From Spirogloea muscicola (taxonomy: Eukaryota > Streptophyta > Zygnematophyceae > Spirogloeales > Spirogloeaceae): DNA of 21,669 nt. Positions 18,171 to 21,669 of the stretch are shown here, piece by piece. The stretch is from positions 14,717-36,385 of the forward strand of contig WELB01000359.1 of assembly GCA_009602725.1 (NCBI GenBank), written 5' to 3'. The stretch's first letter is position 1; every line of letters starts with the position of its first letter. The position numbers and the translations under genes were made by a program. The notes below the pieces were generated by a model, which saw nothing but the letters and a program-made list of their open reading frames with translations, made no database searches and had not been told where the DNA came from.

Positions 18171-19585
18171 GAGTGTGCACGTCAGACTTCGTCTGTCTGG
18201 ATGCACTTGGCTGGCCTGCACAACCGCCGCTTCTGTCGGACTCGTCGGGAGTCGGACAACGCCTCGTCACTCCGTCAGCCGCCGCCGCCGCCGCCGCCGC
18301 CGCCCCGCCCGTCGCCGAGGCAGGGCGGCCAGGGGAGCGCAGCCTTCCCACGTGCTCCAACAAGTGGAGGGGCGGCAATGGAGAGGATACCTCCGTGGGC
18401 AGCGCGGCAGCGCAGCTCGACGGCTTCTCGGGGGCCCCCCTGGCCGTGGCCGCCGCCGCCGTACGCGAGAGGGGCGCCAGCAGGCGGTGAGCGCCGGCCT
18501 CCTCGTCCCCTTTTGGAGGGGGGGGTGCACGCGCTCTTGCAGCGCCAGTTGGCCGTGTCCTGACCCCCGTCTGGGCGGCGGCGCCTGTGTGGCACAGGCA
18601 AGCGGAGCCCGAAGAAGGCAGGGAGAGCACCGCGCGGGCTGCCAAGGTTGGCGGCGGCAGTGGCGAGGCCAGAGGAAGGGATGCCCGCCACCCACCCGGG
18701 CGCTCAGTCAGCCGCCCGGGCGACGGGCAGGGGGAGCCGGGCCCGCCCGCCACCCACCACAACGGCGACGCGCACCCCAGCTGCGCTGCGGCCCCCCCGG
18801 GCAGCCTGCTCCCCGGTCGACCACGAGCAGCCCCCTCGGAGCTGCGGGGAGCGGCAGGGGGCGTGGGGAGTGCCTGGAGCCAGGACGGCCTGCTCGCACA
18901 GGATCGAGACTGGGAGCGAGATCGGCAAGGCACGCCGGGCTTGCCGGCCGCCGAGGTCGTGCAGCTGCCCAAGTTTGTCATGTCCCTGTCGCGGCTCGAG
19001 AAAGAGGACGACTTTCTCAAGATCAAGGGGGCCAAGCTCCCGCAGCGCCCCAAGCGACGCTCCAAGACTGTCGAGAAAGGCTTGCAGGTTGGCTCCAACC
19101 TCTTGGACGAGCTGTGCCCTTGTGTCTTGCCGCCGCTTGTCATGGCTGCTTTGCTGCATTGAGCAGGTTGTTGGAAGGTGGCGTCGAAATGTTGCGGGCC
19201 ACCTGCGCGGGAGTACTTGCAGCAGCGACCTCTGCAGGGCAAGCCGTCTGCCTGACCCGTTGCCGCCACATCTCTTGCCGCTTGCAGCGCCTATTGCCCG
19301 GAGCATGGCTGTGCAATGTGACGAGAGAACGGTACGAGGTGCGCGAGCGCAAGGCGACCAAGAAGGCAAGTGATCAAACACCCCACTTGCTGCCTGCCGC
19401 CGGCCAGGTATGCTGGCAGGCTGGCTGGTCAATGGCTCACGCACCCACTGGTCTTCCCTGGGGAGAACAGGCTACACATTGCTGCACGCGGCAGCTCCGC
19501 ATCACTCAGCAGACTTGTGGTGGCTGCCCTGCAGAAGCCTCGAGGACTGAAGGCCATGGGGAGTGTCGAGAGCGACAGTGATTGA
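18171..19585 (+). CDS. DUF1639-family protein, start not resolved
   Basis: Exons: ?-18486, 18598-19087, 19288-19365 and 19535-19585 (TGA). Exon 1 is open from 18171 but has no in-frame ATG, so the start is in an upstream exon not identified. Phases agree: exon 1 ends in phase 2 and exon 2 starts with one base; the others are phase 0. Recognition comes from KFVMSLSRLEKEDDFLKIKG, then AKLPQRPKRRSKTVEKGLQ, and after splicing RLLPGAWLCNVTRERYEV. Together these match the plant DUF1639 core (sLSkeEIeeDFlamtGsKLPqRPKkR...LFPGlWLsevt...Y.V). The end KPRGLKAMGSVESDSD is acidic. No biochemical function is known for the family. The N-terminal 250 or so residues are Ala/Gly/Pro/Arg-rich, with a GCC-coded polyalanine run near 18282-18306. 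The third intron has a GC donor (AAG|GCAAGT). The core family match is strong; the last exon and the first are inferred from phase and splice signals. Confidence 0.72.
18282..18306 (+). repeat. GCC trinucleotide run, coding
   Basis: Eight or so GCC units in the first visible DUF1639 exon, giving a polyalanine tract in the chosen frame. Confidence 0.8.
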
Positions 19586-20658
19586 GCCCGTTGGCTGCTG
19601 CTGGTGTTGCTGGCTTCGTCCGAGATCACAAGGTCATTATGTACGGTGGAGCAGAAGCGTAAAAAGGGATGCACCCATTAGCTTGTCCTTTAGCGCCCTC
19701 GTTTGCTCATTATCTCACTTCCAGCCACAAATACAGGTTGGATGTGCCAGGTGTCTTGTCCGGCTTTGAAGAGGTAGCGTGCCCGAACTGGCGTGCCAGT
19801 GGCAGGGAATGTCCTGCCCAGCCCAGCCCCAGCTCAGGCCGCTGCTGTGCACCTGCCACGCACCAGCACAGACGGACCTGATGCGATCGCCCTTCACGAG
19901 ACTGCCACTCCTCTGTTATAATTCATTCACGCACACTGAGCCCTGACAGCTGGCGCCATGTCCGAGTTCTCTGAATCCGTCCTCCGGCTGCTCTGTGTAA
20001 CAGCCTGTTTGGATCACTAAGAGTTTGACCCAGGTTGTGGCATGAGGTGGCAAGAACTTGCGCACGATCAAGCACTTGATGACATCAGACTGCACATGTG
20101 AGCAAACGAGAGGTGCCTATGACAAGTCTCTTCCTTCTTGTGTTCGTCCTCTGCTTCCAAGAGAAGACGTGGGTAGCCGCAGGTGTAACAGCGTAGGTTT
20201 ATTAGCAACCCAAGATCAGCAACCCAAGATCGTCCAAAGATGACTGCATGAGGCCTTCAAACAGGTGGTGGCACGCCGGGATCAGAGCACTTGTCAGAGG
20301 TCAAGCACAGTCACCTTTGACTGGAAGTTGCAAACGACACACGCGAATCAGTCATGGCAAGAAAAAGGCCGGCAAGTGATCAAGATTTGAGCTTTCTGTT
20401 CTGGACCTCTTTGAACAAACAGATTCAGCCCTGCAAACCACCAACCTAGAACAGTGATACGAGAGAAGCTGCGCAGAGCAGCGACGTGCTCACAGAGGCT
20501 ACCAACCCTTTCAGCACAAGCCTATCAGAGCACGTAGATGCAGGAAACTACCCGACCCACTGGGCACCAGCACTGTGCAACGACCCAGACCAAGGTCCTG
20601 CCGCGCTAAAGCGCTCAGTTCAAACAGGCGCCCCTGCCGCCTGGCGGGCTGATTGCCC
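19586..20658. other. Convergent intergenic region between DUF1639 gene and eS26
   Basis: About 1.07 kb with no exon, RNA gene or mobile element recognised; probably the two 3' UTRs. It holds a perfect 14-bp tandem duplication (AGCAACCCAAGATC at 20204-20217 and 20218-20231). Confidence 0.55.
19996..20000 (+). terminator. Possible TGTAA polyadenylation signal for the DUF1639 gene
   Basis: TGTAA in the context CTCTGTGTAACAGCC, about 410 bp after the stop codon. A second one lies at about 20183. Position-based only. Confidence 0.3.
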
Positions 20659-21437
20659 CTACTTAGGAGCCGGAGCACCAGCAGGCCGAGGAGCGCCAGG
20701 AGGCGCTCCGGGAGCTCCTGGACGAGCTCCAGGCTGACCAGGGCGAGGTGGTCCGGCATCGTCCTGCCCAGACAACCCAGGCAAAGAAAGAAGCACGTCA
20801 GCATGGACAGCGGCCGCTCAGCCATCCACAGGTTCGCGACTGGACGTTGAGACCAGGAGGACACAGAGCCACGGTCACAGAGGACAGGAACGAGCATCGC
20901 CTCGGACAAGCAGGGCTAAAGGGAGATGCTGAGTGGCTGCCATGACGATGTGGCACTGAAGCCTGCCGCCGTCAACAAGGCTTGGCCCAGAGCACCGTAC
21001 CCTTCGTCGGAACCGCTGGGGAGGCTCGCGCACGCGGCGAGCTTCACGAGAGCGCACGCGGACCACGTGGCTGTGGATGGCGCACGAGATGCAGTACTGC
21101 ATCTTTGCGTACAGCTTGGGAAGCGTGTACCCTGCCATGTGGAGCACCTGCAAACAGATCAGCGAGGAGAGCCAACAGCGCAGAGCGTTGCGACCCCTTT
21201 GCCTGGTCCCGACGACATGGGGGGCGACGGCTTCGCTCAGCTAGCTGACATGCCGCAGGGGAAAAGCGCTTCCCCCACGCACGCGACTGCCATCCAGCCG
21301 GGAGGCGAGCAGCGCAGCAGGCCCGAGCGATGCTCGAGAGGGCGGTGCTCACCGTCGTACACGCAGGCGTCCTGCACGTCGCGCACGGCCGCCTGCTCCA
21401 CGATGTTCCGCACTAGGAAGCGCTTCACGGCCTTGTC
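20659..21437 (-). CDS. RPS26: 40S ribosomal protein eS26, first exon(s) missing
   Basis: Minus-strand exons: 21437-21353, 21131-21001, 20763-20659 (TAG), GT-AG throughout, phases 1 and 0. The product reads [60 protein letters not shown] and [20 protein letters not shown]. This is nearly diagnostic for eS26, a small-subunit protein near the mRNA exit channel. The second zinc-ligand pair (CISC) is present; the first pair lies in the missing N-terminal part, about 30 residues encoding the basic MTxKRRNxGRxKHGRGHV block. Nothing between 21438 and the homopolymer tract encodes it, so exon 1 lies past the window or was lost in the assembly. The last exon encodes only the tail, rich in Gly, Ala and Pro ([19 protein letters not shown]), longer than the animal tail and similar in style to plant and algal ones. 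The gene converges with the DUF1639 gene. Confidence 0.97.
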
Positions 21438-21535
21438 CTGGAGCACAGTGCGGGGAGGCGTGAGCAGCGGCTCTTGGAGGCCGCCTTCCCGCTCAGGTCA
21501 CTGAGGCCTGTGCCGCTGCCATGGGGCTGCAAGGT

Positions 21536-21669
<134 letters not shown>

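Noticed and set aside
17977-19269. 430-residue open frame on the minus strand
   Set aside because: It lies antisense to the DUF1639 exons in very GC-rich DNA, where stop codons are rare. Its content is low-complexity Pro/Ala/Arg/Ser without any family signature.
18070-19581. 503-residue open frame on the plus strand
   Set aside because: It is a different frame from the conserved KFVMSLS core and uses the DUF1639 frame for none of exon 2. Only its chance overlap with exon 3 looks real.
20926-21504. 192-residue plus-strand frame opposite eS26
   Set aside because: Antisense to two well-supported eS26 exons; Ser/Arg/Thr-rich translation with no family likeness.

Overview
The window looks like nuclear DNA of a green alga, most likely a trebouxiophyte-type chlorophyte. 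The evidence is intron-dense genes with GT-AG splice sites, plant-lineage families (plant-type MCTP, MRF/PDCD4-like MA3 protein, NUP160, OBAP, a DUF1639-type protein) and a plant-type CCCTAAA telomere array. No bacterial operons, tRNAs, rRNAs, CRISPR arrays or transposon proteins were recognised. Intron coordinates below come from reading splice sites by eye. In most genes the exon phases chain without conflict, and the MCTP and eS26 models are the strongest.

The sequence appears to be three separate pieces joined by single N bases at 8400 and 17403. Piece 1 (1-8399) holds the 3' part of an oil body-associated protein gene (+, ends 1477) facing an 18-exon multiple-C2-domain transmembrane gene (MCTP, -, 8397 to 1776). 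The MCTP ATG lies two bases from the first N. Piece 2 (8401-17402) opens with eight perfect CCCTAAA units, so it is a chromosome end. About 2.6 kb of subtelomeric repeats follow, including hairpin-bearing units in both orientations. After them come an MRF/PDCD4-like translation regulator (+, about 11069-13295) and the C-terminal third of nucleoporin NUP160 (-, 17402-14784), cut at the second N. Piece 3 (17404-21669) starts with what looks like the last exon of a protein kinase (+), then an unidentified minus-strand terminal exon, a DUF1639-family gene (+, to 19585), and ribosomal protein eS26 (-, 21437-20659). The first exon(s) of eS26 are cut off by a poly-G/poly-T tract that runs to the window end.

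The genes are ordinary housekeeping or plant-lineage genes (lipid bodies, ER-membrane tethering, translation control, nuclear pore, ribosome) and do not form a functional cluster. The novelty is structural: the telomere-linked inverted/direct repeat complex, one copy of which directly abuts the MRF start region, a 16-bp triplication over a 5' splice site, a GC-AG intron, and the two contig joins. I did not find a new biological system that I could defend.
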